Program-made: the position numbers and the translations under genes | Notes under the pieces: model-generated | Told to the model about the DNA's origin: nothing | The model's input: the letters and a program-made list of their open reading frames with translations, nothing else | Database searches by the model: none | Shown here: positions 44,560 through 56,289 of the stretch, one piece after another | Layout of the letters: every line of letters starts with the position of its first letter | How positions within the stretch are numbered: position 1 is the stretch's first letter | Source: Bostrychus sinensis | Lineage: Eukaryota; Chordata; Actinopteri; Gobiiformes; Eleotridae | DNA length: 64,000 nucleotides | Assembly (NCBI GenBank): GCA_020698575.1 | Contig: CM036245.1 | Coordinates: forward strand, 14,097,479 to 14,161,478 | Reading direction: 5' to 3'

Positions 44560-47159
44560 TTTTATTAGAATCGTTTGAAAACTGGATGGAGCCTGAAATT
44601 TAGGCTTCTACTACTAGTACTACTACTACTTCTACTACTACTGCACATTAACACCAGCCAACTGGCCAAATGCTGGTAGATTTCTATTTTAGCTATAACA
44701 CATTTAGTCTCACTAGCCAGTGGGTTGGATTTCATGCATGTATCTTAACTTTAGAGGCGCTCAGTTGCTGTTGCTCTGTTTAAGTGCACGCCTGATTAAG
44801 TATAAAATAATTCATCAAAAAAACCAAACAAAAAAAACATAATATACATGCAAAGACATACAATTTATTTATTTAGTCAACTTGTTTTTTAGATATTTGA
44901 TAAAAGCTTGTCTATAACCAAGTTTTAAATTTCTTTAAGCCTATTGTACGCTATTAAATAATAAACAAAAATATTTGAACTAATTTTGCCTAGTGAAAAC
45001 ACTACCTGCCTTATAACTTTAACAAAGACTTCCCACAGTGGAAGCAAAAAAGTTAATGTCAAACCCTGCTGTTACTGCTAACCCTGGACTTGAACCTTTG
45101 TCAGATTAAAAAAAAATACTGTCACTTATTTTGAGATTTTAAAATGAGAACAAAGGTAAAAAAAAAAAAAAAAGGTTTAGACATTGTACTAAGAAACAAG
45201 TATTATCCAACATGCAATCACTCCATGTTCCCTAAATACATTTTACTCTTTTTCTGTACTTATCATGTTTTATTGACTGTTCTTGTAGTGCATTCATGGA
45301 CTATTTACTGTTTTTAACACTGCACTGCACTTTGGTCAACTCAACTGTGACTGATTGATTGATACGTAATTTCCATTGTACGCACTCTTTTACATACAGT
45401 AGCTTGTTTGTGTTAAATCAAGAAGCAACAAAGAAAATCTTTGACAATGTTTTCCTTTATGTTTTTGCTGATCTAATTAATTTCTTCAGTCTTGCTATAG
45501 CTTTATCCTTTTTATCTTGTCAACAAACTGCCTCATGCAATCATTTCTGTTTTGCATACTCTTGTAAGTATGAATATTTTCCAAGATTCTGGGTTAAATG
45601 TCTGTATTTCATCTAAACTCTTACATATAATCATGTTGCGATATCAGAAGTTCACTGTATACATGGCCTAAAAGTGCTGCTGGTGTTGTGTCCTGTTTTT
45701 TCCATTTCCTGGCGTGTATCCTGCACTTCATCACGCTCCTCTCAAAAGGTCTGCACCTCGTACTTCAGCAACATTTTGGACAATACTTACCTTCACAGGT
45801 AGTCTTTACCTTGTCTATTCTTGGGGTCTAAAATTGTAGAGCAACACCAAACAAAATCTTCAGATCCAAAACATCCACTTTTGAATGGATTTGAGCAGCG
45901 GCTTATATTTGACTAAAACAGGACAAACTCAAACTGTTCTTTGAGTATTTGAGAGATCACATAACACGTAATATTAGCCCGGGACATGCCACATTATGAG
46001 CAAACAAAGACATCTACTGAGCAGTACGGGTTGGGTCAGTCCTGAATCCTATATAATAATGAGGTAAAGAGAGCATCCCAAATAATTAGACCATCCCTGT
46101 TCCAAATCTTGTTCCGCCTCCTGAAAATCTTTATCACTTCCTTGAAATATGGCTGGCTAAACAAAAAAAACAACAACAAAAAAACACAAACAAACAAACA
46201 AAAAACAGTCAACGTGACTAATTTTGTAACATAAAAATATTTCCTATTCACAGTGACATTAACACAAACAGAACCTACAGGCCCCGTACCCGAGTTTTAG
46301 AGTATGCCCTCTCTTCTATTTAATTTTGTTTTGTCAGATTTGTGCTTTGTTTCTTTTTTCATGTCTCTGTTATTTTCTTTTTTCTGCTGTCTTATGGTGT
46401 AAGCAGCTGGAGCAAGCACTAGAATTGGTATATTTCCAGTTGGACTTGCCACCGCCGTTATTCCAGCATACAAAGACGTGCACAAGCTTGGACTCAACCA
46501 ATGAAAGTGCCCTTAATCCGAATGGGACCATCCCCTTCTGTCAAACACACTTCAGACAAAAGCCCAGATCTCAGAGTCTATTGTCTACGTCTATTGACTG
46601 AATAATTAGTTTTTCTAAAATACAAAGGGATCTGGGGGATTTGATCATATGACAACTCTGTGATGGGACTTGGAAGGGAGCTTTTTAAAATGACTTGCTT
46701 GTAAGATTTGAATTTTAAAGTGAAGTAATGAAATCTTCTTTTCACTGTTGACAGTAAGTACAAATTAACTGTGGGAAAAAAGCAATATAAAGTGTAGATA
46801 TGTGTGCTTAGATATAGTGGACTAAAGTTAAATCTTTGTAAGTGAAATAGTGCAGTAACAAAGTATGTTTACATTCTGATTAAATAAATGTTGTTATCAG
46901 CTCTCTCTGTCAAGTGAGTTTAGTGTTGAAGGCAGCAACTGTGTTTTTTTGAAGCGTTTGGTCTCATTTTCCTGAAACCACAACATGCTCTGACACATTC
47001 AGCTGCAGCTCGGTCAGATTTTCCCCAAAACTTCATTTCCCTCCAGCGCTCTTTTATTTTCAGTGTGGAGGGGAAAAGAGCAAATGGATTCCTAGAGATT
47101 TGAGATATTTAAGAATAGCTTGCCTGGCTTGTACAAAATCCTGCACTAAGACCAGAGGC
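44560..47159. other. Upstream of gal3st2, no gene seen
   Basis: AT-rich with A and T homopolymers (for example 45158-45174) and a short CTA-type tract at 44612-44640. Confidence 0.4.
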
Positions 47160-47440
47160 AAGATTAAACCAACACAAATAAAACCAGAAGAGCAAAACTA
47201 CATCTATATGGATTCACACTGAGACCAAACCCTCATAAGATATTGCCAAACAAAGTCTAAATTAGGCATAAACCAGAACTAATCCAAAACTAAACCCAGC
47301 TTAGGAACAAAGCCAACCCTAAACCAGGACAAAATTAGTATCAATGACTAAAACTACTAAATCAAGACTAATTGGAACAAAAGACTGAACTACAGAAGAT
47401 GCATCTAAGTCTACACCAGTATTGAAAAAAAATATTAAAC
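47160..47440 (+). repeat. Degenerate 11-bp-type minisatellite
   Basis: Scattered units such as CATAAACCAGAACTAATCC and CTAAACCAGGACAAAATTAG. More decayed than the other arrays. Confidence 0.6.
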
Positions 47441-47549
47441 AGCCATACTAATTGATTTTAAAAAGAAGAGTTTCCTCAATATCTGCTATTTAGACTATAT
47501 CGGAGGAACTTTGGTCACAGTTTTTGTTACTAGTGCATAAATCCTCTAT

Positions 47550-47790
47550 CTGAGCCAGACAGTGCCTTCTTTAATGTACTTTTGCATCGAATTTATTACA
47601 CTAAGGCTTGTCTGGACAAAATTTATCCAAACATTTCCCCAACTTGTGATAGATGCAACAGTTTTTCAGCCAGTTTGATGCATATGTTTTGGCTACCGGG
47701 CTAAGGTCTTTGCCATATTGTCAGATGTTGTTGGTGAAAAAGTTGAACCTAAGCCTTTAAGAGCTCTGTTTGGGGGCCTGTTCTGGTTGG
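47550..47790 (+). mobile_element. Probable L1-like LINE ORF2 C-terminal fragment
   Basis: Conceptual translation with frame changes gives TLRLVWTKFIQTFPQL followed by a degenerate Cys/His cluster and ..KPLRALFG, resembling the end of fish L1/Tx1 ORF2. It has stops in all frames and is weaker than the 30.9-33.0 kb copy. Confidence 0.4.
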
Positions 47791-48199
47791 TCTTATTTTA
47801 TGGTGCAGTAAATGTTGTGTGTTAATGTTTTTTTACCCTGTAGACACACTTCTCAGATGAAGAACCAGTTTCACAGAGCAGATTCCCCAGACACAAGATC
47901 TCACAAAAACTTGTGTAATCAAATGTCACTTTGGCATTTAAACAAGCACAGAGGACTACCAGCATCTTAGCTCTAGCATGTGAGTTGGTTTGGAGCGAGA
48001 AAATAAACAAAAAAGTAATAGAAATTAAGAATGTGCATGAAATACTGACTGGAAAACCACCGCTTGATGACGCTCCTCGGTCACTCTCATTGGCTGTTGT
48101 TGGTGTTTTGTTGTGAGCACAAATGTTTGATACTTTGAGATCAGGGAGGCTGCGACTCATCTAAGAGCAGTAAAACAGTAATCAAAGTAACACAGGAAT

Positions 48200-48394
48200 C
48201 TATGGAAGAGGATTAGGGCCACTGTAAGAAAAAAAATATATTTTTGAGGGTTGGGTTCTGAGATTAAAGTCTCAATCTCAATTCTGACTTTTTTTCTCAG
48301 AATTCTGACTTTAGTTTCAGATTTCTGACTTTAATCTCAGAACTCAACCCTCAAAAATATATTTTTTTACAGTGGCCCTAATCCTCTTCCATAG
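48200..48394. mobile_element. Fold-back MITE, near-perfect hairpin (195 bp)
   Basis: The arms 48200-48267 and 48328-48394 are almost exact complements: CTATGGAAGAGGATTAGGGC pairs with GCCCTAATCCTCTTCCATAG, continuing through CACTGTAAGAAAAAAAATAT and GAGGGTTGGGTTCTGAGATT. The loop of about 60 bp holds direct TTCTGACTTTA repeats. Such fold-back elements are usually DNA-transposon derivatives; no target duplication was resolved. Confidence 0.88.
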
Positions 48395-48398
48395 GAGC

Positions 48399-48874
48399 CA
48401 GAGGAGGAAGAAGTGCTCAGTTTCTTTAGGAGCAAATTTCTACTTACGTAAAGTATAAAAGTACTTACTTTAAAATGTACTTGCAAGTAAAAAATTTAAA
48501 GTATTTCGCACAGACTGTGAGAGAGAGAGTGAAAGATTGTGAGAGATTTTGCTGAAAAATTGTGCTGATTTCAGATGAAATGAACAAACTGGTGCAGTAG
48601 AAGAGACTGAATCTGTCGCTGAGCTCTTCTGTCTTTATTATTCTGATGTTTCAAAGGAGTACTACTTTACTGCATCTGTTCATTTACAACAAGGGCACAA
48701 CAAAAACATAATTTTAAACCAAAAATCTAAATACTTTGTACTTTAAACCAACTCATAAATGTAGTGGAGTGAAAAGTAGAGATACTTTAAAATCTACTTA
48801 AGAAAAGTACAAATACACTAAAATTGTACTTAAGTAAAGTAACTAAACTTATACTTTGTTACATTCCACCACAG
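48399..48874. mobile_element. Copy of the CAGTGGTGGA hAT MITE family
   Basis: Many AGTACTT/AAGTA-rich motifs typical of this family, with a right end ACTTTGTTACATTCCACCAC near 48873 matching the complement of the family terminus. The left end CAGAGGAGGAAGAAGTGCTC is at 48399. No matching 8-bp duplication found. Confidence 0.5.
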
Positions 48875-49479
48875 ACACAAGAACGGTAAAAAATCTCAAT
48901 CTGCAATAATGTACTGTTTGTGTCACTCCCAAGCCTGGATAAATGGACAGAGGTGTGTCAGGAAATGCATCCCGTATATATAAAAAAACATAGCTTGCCA
49001 AATTACCCAGTGTGAGAAGTACAGTACAGTATATTATATTATAGGTTCCTTTTCTTTTAAGCCCCAAAGTCATTTTTATCCATTACCATAAAGAGTAGTA
49101 CGGTGAAGTTAAGGCAGTATTTTGGATCATATTTCATTCATAAAAATGTCTGCTGCTTTCATCTGGACTGTGGTCTGTGGATTTACAGCTGCTGCGGTGT
49201 GAGTTTAACTACCTCCGAGTCCTGTAGCGCTCATTCACACAGGGCCACGGTGAAAAGAGATGTGTGTGATATTAGGCGTATGGCATTTATGAGCCCATTA
49301 ACAACAACTGGGACTGGGAATAAAGTACGGTAATGGGTTTAGCAGCAGAGGGGGGCTTCTGGGGATAAATCAGGAGTGGGTTAAACCAGGTCTAAACAAG
49401 GCATATATAATAAACCTTGGCAAAACCAGGGCAAAGAAGGAGGTGCAACTTTCTAGCAGAACCAGCAGTTAACTTCTCC

Positions 49480-49695
49480 AGGAGTTGGAGTGAGCTGGAG
49501 TTTTGGAGATGCTCTGAATTTGGCCCTTGTCAAACTCACTCATATCCTTACACTTGCCCATTTTTCCTGCTTCTAACACATTAACTTTGAGGCCAAAATG
49601 TTCACGTGCTTTCTCATTTATACAACCCACTAACAGATGCTACAATGAAGAGATAATCTGTGTTATTTTCTTCACATGAGTGGTCATAATTCAAT
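49480..49695 (-). mobile_element. Tc1-type fragment, internally deleted
   Basis: On the minus strand it reads ATTATGACCACTCATGTGAA at the outer end, then the leader common to 12916-13104, then GTGAGTTTGACAAGGGCC joined directly to CAGAGCATCTCCAAAACT, skipping sequence present at 7720. So it is the 5' part of the second Tc1 family with an internal deletion. Confidence 0.65.
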
Positions 49696-49699
49696 TTAG

Positions 49700-50818
49700 T
49701 TCAATTTTATTTATATAGCCTAGTATCACAACAACACACAAAAACACACAATCAGACATAACACACAATCAGACACAATAACTACAGCTATAATGTTATG
49801 TCTGATTGTTGTTCCCCATAACAAAAGCAGAAGAACTTGTTTTGGCCTTTGGGTTGATTAGCATTATCAGGAATTTGGGATTGTGAACCTAGTACGTCAC
49901 ATTTGATCACCATGAGCATGTTGTTGGAGCTCTGAACCTGCCTTTGGGCCAAAATCTTGTTAACACATTTTTATTTAAGCACAAAATGACCTAGCTCTGT
50001 CTTGAGTTAGAGTCTAAAGTTATAAACCCAGACTAAACCAGAACACCAGGACCCTGTTAAATTATCAAATTGTATTTTGTCGACCCAGACCGTCGCAGTC
50101 TGGATATATTTTTCAGCCCCAGACAGACACGCTGCTTGCTCTGCTGAACTCATTCAGAAAATAGCGTTCTCCCTCAGGGCTCATTCTCCTGAAATAGCCT
50201 TTTATTTGTTTGGTGGTGACTAATAACTGGAATTAGGCACAGAGCGGTCTCCTCACACGTATGGGCTGACCTCTTTTATTTTTAACAGGAAACGTGTGTG
50301 CCTGCTGTATTGTAGCCTTTGGGAGATACGTGTCGAAATCTTTCAATTTTTAACTCCTGACCAAATGGGTCAACTATAAAGAGAGATTTCTGGCAAAGCT
50401 TGCTATGTTGTCTCTTTTTAGCTTGCAGTATATGATATAGGAATTATAAAATAGGATAGGAATTAAGATGAGTTCATGTCATGTTTTTATGCATGATCAG
50501 GCGTAAACATTTTAAATAACACAGATAGCACATTTTAGTAGCTCAAAATGTATTTGCAAGTATTCTAAAATGCACATTATAAAGCACCAATAATGTTAAA
50601 GTCAAATATCCCATGTTTATGTAACTTGATCACACTGCAAGCAAACTTGTTCTGTCCATCTATCACGCTAGTGTAGGCTACAAAAATGCCATAAAAACTA
50701 AACTGCATTTTTAGTGCCTGTTAGACTCACATGTAATGTGATGTTTTTTAATGCCACCTAAGGCCTTAATTTTTGCAAAATCAATTTAATGCCTCTTAAT
50801 GTTTTCAATGCCCTGTGG
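49700..50818. other. No gene seen
   Basis: CACACAA-rich short repeat at 49725-49775; otherwise unrecognised. Confidence 0.4.
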
Positions 50819-51619
50819 CAGTGTTGCCAGATTGGGCTGGTTTCCACCCAGTTTAGTTTTTTGAAAACCTTGGGCTGGGAAAAAAAAGCAGTGGGCTGGT
50901 TTATAAAATTTGGACTGCTTTTTAAAATAATTGGCATAGTTTTAGAAATTATTCTGAAATATAATACCAACAAAATAGTTGTAATTTTATGGCAAACAAA
51001 TACACATTTCAATAAACTGCTGTGTCATCTCCCTCATATATGTTTCAGTTCATTTGTTTTAAAATCAATGATTCATGTGTTTGGTTGCTCAGATTTTGGT
51101 ATTTCATTTTAATGTTTTTGTGGTTTCTATGGCACCCCTGATAGCACTGTTTGTGGGGAACCTGTATGTGTTGCGTCTTTTAGTGCTGCTGTTAAGTTTT
51201 GTGTTCTTTCCTACATATAATTGTTTTAACATTTAGTGTGGTTGTGATTTGTTGTGTTTGTGTTATTTATTTATTTATTTTTGTTTTTAAAGAAAGCAAA
51301 TACACAATAAAAATCATAGCTTTCCAGAAACTCTGTTCTGATATGGTGCTATTTAAAATAAAAAACCCAGGGTTACTAATATTGCAACTAAAATAAAGTT
51401 TAAAAAAAACAACAAATAATAGAATAACAACAACAAAAATACACAAAGTAAAATAAGAAGAAAATAAATTTAAATGATATAAACAGCAGAACATGAAGCT
51501 AGGGCTGCAACAAATGATTATTTTAACAATCGATTCATCTGTCGATCACTGTCTCGGCTGGATTTTATTGTGTTGGGCGGGTTTTAAGTTCTGTTTGGAC
51601 TGGAAACTGTCCGTCAGAT
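50819..51619 (+). mobile_element. hAT-type element, decayed; inverted partner of 52177-52892
   Basis: Begins CAGTGTTGCCAGATTGGGCT at 50819, the complement of the right end of the element at 52892. It ends near 51619 in CTGGAAACTGTCCGTCAGAT, the complement of the left part of that element (52188-52207), but lacks the outermost about 10 bp. A fragment starting TAGGGCTGCAACAAATGATT (51500) from yet another hAT family is embedded. Confidence 0.65.
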
Positions 51620-52176
51620 GCCTGCCCCATGGGAACCCTGTGTATATAGAGCTGCATGTTAGGCAGGTGGTCACAGTGGTACGCCTGACTGGTGTAACAA
51701 TGATGTGTAAGGTGTTCCCAGGCAGTGCACACATCTTCTTCACAGAGTATATACTGGAAGTACCAGGGTCAAAATGGGCCACACCACCAAAGCTTTTGGA
51801 CAAAGACCAAGCCAGGATCCTCTGGGACAAGGTGATCACCAACCGGACAGAACGGTGGAGGACACAAATGGACTGACAGATATGACCGAACCGCATGAAA
51901 GACGGCTAAAGGAGCTGTAAGATGGAGTGAAGGAAGAATAGTCCCCATCATAATAAGAACTCTGGGGAGTTTCAGTCTGGTCCTTTTTTTTTTTTTTTTT
52001 TTTTTTTTGGCAAGCACACCACAATCATGACAAATAGCATGTTCATGATCAGCATTAACAGCATGTCTGATAGGATTTCGTAACAAAAAAAACACAAAAA
52101 ACAAAAAAAAACTTGCCATCTGGGTTTTATCAAAGATTACATTTTATAAAGACAAAAATAAGACTGAACTCGTGCT
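51620..52176 (+). other. Unrecognised, possibly retroelement-derived segment between two hAT elements
   Basis: A 127-codon open frame starting upstream at 51493 runs to 51876 and ends ..DKDQARILWDKVITNRTE. It is vaguely reminiscent of retroelement coding sequence, but I cannot assign a family. A 23-T run lies near 51986-52008 and A-rich tracts near 52085-52110. The sequence appears to resume after the hAT insertion at 52901. Confidence 0.25.
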
Positions 52177-52892
52177 CAGGGTTGCCAGATCTGACTGACA
52201 GTTTCCAGCCCAAATATAACGTAAAACCCGCCAAACGCAATAAAAACCCGCCCAAATCACAACCATTCTACAATCTTAATGTTAAAACTGTAATACATAT
52301 GAAATAACAATAATAATAATATTTTGAGCACACAAAACTTCACAACTGCCAATGGAAAAAGTAATAAACAGTCTCCACATTGAGTGTAATCAGAAAAACA
52401 AATAGCTCTCTCACATGCTTGCACTCCTCCAGGACAGGGGCGATCCACATTTTTAGCTCTGGGTCAGTCTCCTTCCTGTACGATTTCTTGTATTTCCCCC
52501 ACTTCGGCAGGTTGCTAAACACTAAAACTCCAAGCTTGAGAGTAAACACTGTTGGCCTGTCCGCGCTCACAGGGCTGCAGAGTGTTTACTTTTTTCAACC
52601 AATCAGAGGTCCATAATTAGACATGTGATTGACAACTAATGACACTAATACTACTACTTCTATTTTACAAATTTATTTTATTAATCAATAACCAGCAAAT
52701 ATATACAATTATTGATCAGGAAATTTAAAAAAATATTATTAAAATAAGTTTATTTTGCATTTTCAAAATCCCTGCCCCATAAGTCTAAAAATAGCCCAAA
52801 TATTATACATCCGCCCAACGCTATTTTTTTCCGCCGAGAGAGAGCAAAAGTAGCCCAATTGGGCGGGAAACCGCCCAATTCTGGCAACACTG
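52177..52892 (-). mobile_element. hAT element (716 bp) with perfect 8-bp target duplication
   Basis: Ends CAGGGTTGCCAGATCT (left) and (reversed) CAGTGTTGCCAGAATT (right); flanks CTCGTGCT at 52169-52176 and 52893-52900 are identical. On the minus strand, frame 52570-52340 reads WGKYKKSYRKETDPELKMWI, resembling the N-terminal lead-in of a zinc-finger hAT transposase. It is truncated before any DDE catalytic region, so it is a deletion derivative. Confidence 0.88.
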
Positions 52893-52900
52893 CTCGTGCT

Positions 52901-53754
52901 CCACCAAGGACATAACAGCAACAACCTAGGGCCGGATTGTGTAGGCAGCTTCAGAGACGTCCAGACTCACTAATTTTCAGACACTTCCTTCAGCACGTCT
53001 GGGAGAACTGCAAGCTGTTCCCAGGCCTTCAGTGAGTCCTAGGTCTTACCCGGACGGGGCTTTGGTTTGGTTTAGTCTTCTTATCTTAACACTTTTATCA
53101 TGTTTCATAACTGTTACCATCACTTGTGTTTTCCCCCCTCCACACCTTTGAGAACAGTGCCGTTTCAGACATCATTAGGTTTTATAGGCTGTTGACATTT
53201 TCAGGGTTTAATTGGTATAATTGGACGACTGTGGAATGAATGGATTTTCCAGAATCTGCATGATATGACAGAGGATAAACGTTTAGACGACTTGTTTGAC
53301 TTTGAGTTGGATCAGCAAACCAGCAACTTTTATTTATCAAACGAAGTATACAGTGGATGTGTTGCTTACCTGCATTGGGATATTTTAACATAATGGCGAA
53401 GATGCAACTTAACTAAAAGCAAAATAAATAGCATTGTAGACTGAATGTAGCAAGCAGATGGACCAAGTAAAGACAGAAGTGTTAAAATATGACATTAAAA
53501 TCATTACACTGTTACTGTGACTTAACTTATTAAAGTATTTGTGATCATTGGTCTACTTCAAGATATTATTTCTCAAGTACTACCTACTGCTACTACCACT
53601 ACTACAACCACTACTACAATTACCACTACTAGTAACCAGACGGTAGTAGTAGCTAGTAGTACTGCCAAACTACCACTACCACTTTGTCACCAAGGTCAAG
53701 AAAACTCCTTCCTTCCTAAGCCATAAAAAGAGATAAAAAAAAAAAAATAGAGAA
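52901..53754. other. No gene seen
   Basis: Probably continues the segment interrupted by the hAT element (CCACCAAGGACATAACAGCA onward), then an ACT-rich tract at 53575-53670. Confidence 0.35.
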
Positions 53755-54080
53755 ACCAGAGCTAAACCAGGACTAAACCTGGGCTAAACCTGGGCTAAAC
53801 AGAGATTAAACCGGGTATAAACCAGGACTACACCAGGACTAAATCAGAGTTAAAACTGGGATGGACCAAAACTAAAGGATGTCTAAACTAGGGCAAAACC
53901 AGACTAAAGCAGGATTAGACCAGGACAAAACTAGGATTAAACCAGAACTAAACCAGGGTGAAAACAAGACTAAACCATGACTAAACCTGGGCTAAACAAG
54001 GATTAAACTAGGGCTAAACAAGGATTAAACTTGGGCTAAACCATGTCAAAAACAGGCCTGAACCAGGACTAAACCTTCCT
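53755..54080 (+). repeat. 11-bp-type minisatellite array
   Basis: Runs of CTAAACCAGGA, CTAAACCTGGG and TTAAACTAGGG variants, ending in TTCCTTCCTTCC. A short solitary stretch of the same type lies at 49375-49440. Confidence 0.85.
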
Positions 54081-54085
54081 TCCTT

Positions 54086-54899
54086 CCTCAAACAACATAA
54101 ACAGTATGTGTGTGGTGTGTTTCCCTGTAATCCTGTGTTGCTGCCTCTCTTGTACAGACTTCTGAGTATTTCTGAGCCTGGTTGGGGGTTTTCTGAGTCT
54201 GGAGCCTGGTGTTGATTGAAGGCCTGAGCGCAGAGAGGCTGTGGGGGGTGCACCGGGCTCACAATAGCCCTCTTTGTCCAGTATAAACAGAGGTAAAGGG
54301 AGACTCAGAGGCAGTGCACATGGCATTGTGGACAGACGGGGTCCCGTCAGCGCTGGCTCTGAGTCTGAGGAGGTCTGTGCGGTGCTCAGTGTCCAACACA
54401 AAAGACCGAGACAAGGCTGTGTGTGACGGGACGCTCTGCAGGAGGGATATCAGAATCACAGCAGAGGAATACACTGTTTATGATAGAAAAGTGGGAGTAT
54501 AAATCCAGGCCAGGGCTCAACTGAACCAGGACTATACCACGGTTAAATCAGGATTATTATTATTATGAAAATGTAGTCAGAAAATACATTATCATCCAAA
54601 ATGTGCCAAAGTAAATGTCTTGAATAAGTGTATTTAGTTACTGCATCTGATGACTTAAAAACTATAAGAAAAGCATCCTGAAATCCATGGGCTTAGGTTT
54701 AGGGGCTCAAAAGAGCTCTTGTAGGCTACATCTTTTGTCACGACTGGGTTTGACATGTTCATAATAAAAAGACCAGAATACATAAATGTTTATATTCTGT
54801 ATAAATTAAATGTAAAAAATTGATTATTTAAAAACCCAAACTGTAAGAAACAAAAAAGTTGTAAAATGGTCCCTCAATAATATTATAACATAATATTCA
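54086..54899. other. No gene seen
   Basis: Overlapping frames of 62-110 codons around 54014-54502 occur on both strands and share no family motif. Confidence 0.35.
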
Positions 54900-55085
54900 A
54901 ATTAATTTCTTTGACTAAAACAATACAGCCTGTAGCGCCTGTCTATAAAATAAACTGCAATATAAACAGCTGATAGCTGTTATTATAGATTAGATGTCTA
55001 ATGCATGAGCTCAGAGTACTTCAGATCTTCAGGGCCCATTCCTAAAACTTACACTGGGATCCCGCTTTACCAAGTTACACCACTG
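54900..55085. mobile_element. Right-end fragment of the GGGGCCCC hAT family
   Basis: CTAATGCATGAGCTCAGAGT, CAGGGCCCATTCCTAAAA and the end TACCAAGTTACACCACTG match 41976-42071. The left end is absent. Confidence 0.6.
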
Positions 55086-55664
55086 CTGAAATCTCTTCTC
55101 TTTTTTTTTTTTTTTTTGGTCTCAAAATAAATAATTTCTTTGTCAATGAGATAATAGAGCTCATTTTGCCACATATTTGGGGTAAGCCTGCTCTGGAACA
55201 GTCTAAGCTCCCTGTATATGTTCCCATGGTCTGTAACACAATGATCTCACACAAAATGAACCTGTGTCATCAGAGATAATAAAGATAATAAAATAAAAAG
55301 AAATTTGACTAAGTAACACACGCAGAGACATCATCAAGTGGCTGCACAGTGAATTAAGCCTGAGATTTCTTCCCCGTGTCCCTCTGGCCATTTGTCCTTT
55401 AGATAAATGCTCCACTTTAGCGTCTATTCCCGTCTTTATGCTCCGGTTTCTGAGCCTCTAATGGACTGGGAGCTAAAGTTTGGAGATCCCTCTGAGGACC
55501 AGCACAGAGTTCATGATGAATATGTATCAGCGGGGGTCCGACAGGGGGATGAACGAGGCCGGCGTCTCTGCCCACAATAGAGCTGACCTGTCTGCTCCCG
55601 ACTGGGGCCTGTTACGTAATCCTCCAGACTCTCACAGTCCCATTCAAATACAGGGAGGAGGGCT

Positions 55665-56285
55665 GATCCACAGACCAAACCAGGACTCAACCAGGACTTA
55701 ACAAACGCCAGACTGATTGTAAACTAGAAGTAAACCAGAATGAAACCATAATTAAGACAGATTCAGAATTAGACAAAGACCAAACCAGGACTAAGTTAGG
55801 GTTAAAGTAGGACTAAACCAGGACTTAACTAGTGGCAAACTGATAGAAAACTGACTAAACCACCACTAAGACTGATTCAGAGTTAGACCAGAGCAAAACC
55901 AAAGCTAAACCAAGACTATGCCAAGACAGGCTAAACCTGGACTAAACCAAGGCTAAACCAAAGCTAAACCAGGACTAAACCGGGACTAAACTAGGTCTAA
56001 ACCAGGGCTTAACCAGGACTAAACCAGGGCTAAACCGGGACTAAACCAGGTCTAAATCAGGGCTCAACCAGGCTAAACCAGGGCTAAATGAGGGCTAAAC
56101 CAAAGCTAAACCAAGGCTAAATCAAAGCTAAACCAAGGCTAAACCAGGACCAAACCAAGGCTAAACTAAGGCTAAACAAGACTAAACCAAAGCTAAACCA
56201 AGGCCAAACCAAGGCTAAACCAAGGCTAAACCAGTGGTAAACCAGGACTAAACTGGGGTTAAACTAGGACTAAATCTGGCCTAAT
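55665..56285 (+). repeat. 11-bp minisatellite array (about 620 bp)
   Basis: Tandem CTAAACCAGGA, CTAAACCAAGG and CTAAACCAAAG units, most regular at 55960-56250 with clear 11-bp periodicity. Flanking hAT-type ends not found. Confidence 0.9.
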
Positions 56286-56289
56286 GAAA

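Noticed and set aside
51493..51876. 127-codon frame as a host gene
   Set aside because: It starts in hAT sequence, has no recognisable domain and sits between two transposons; noted only as possible retroelement sequence.
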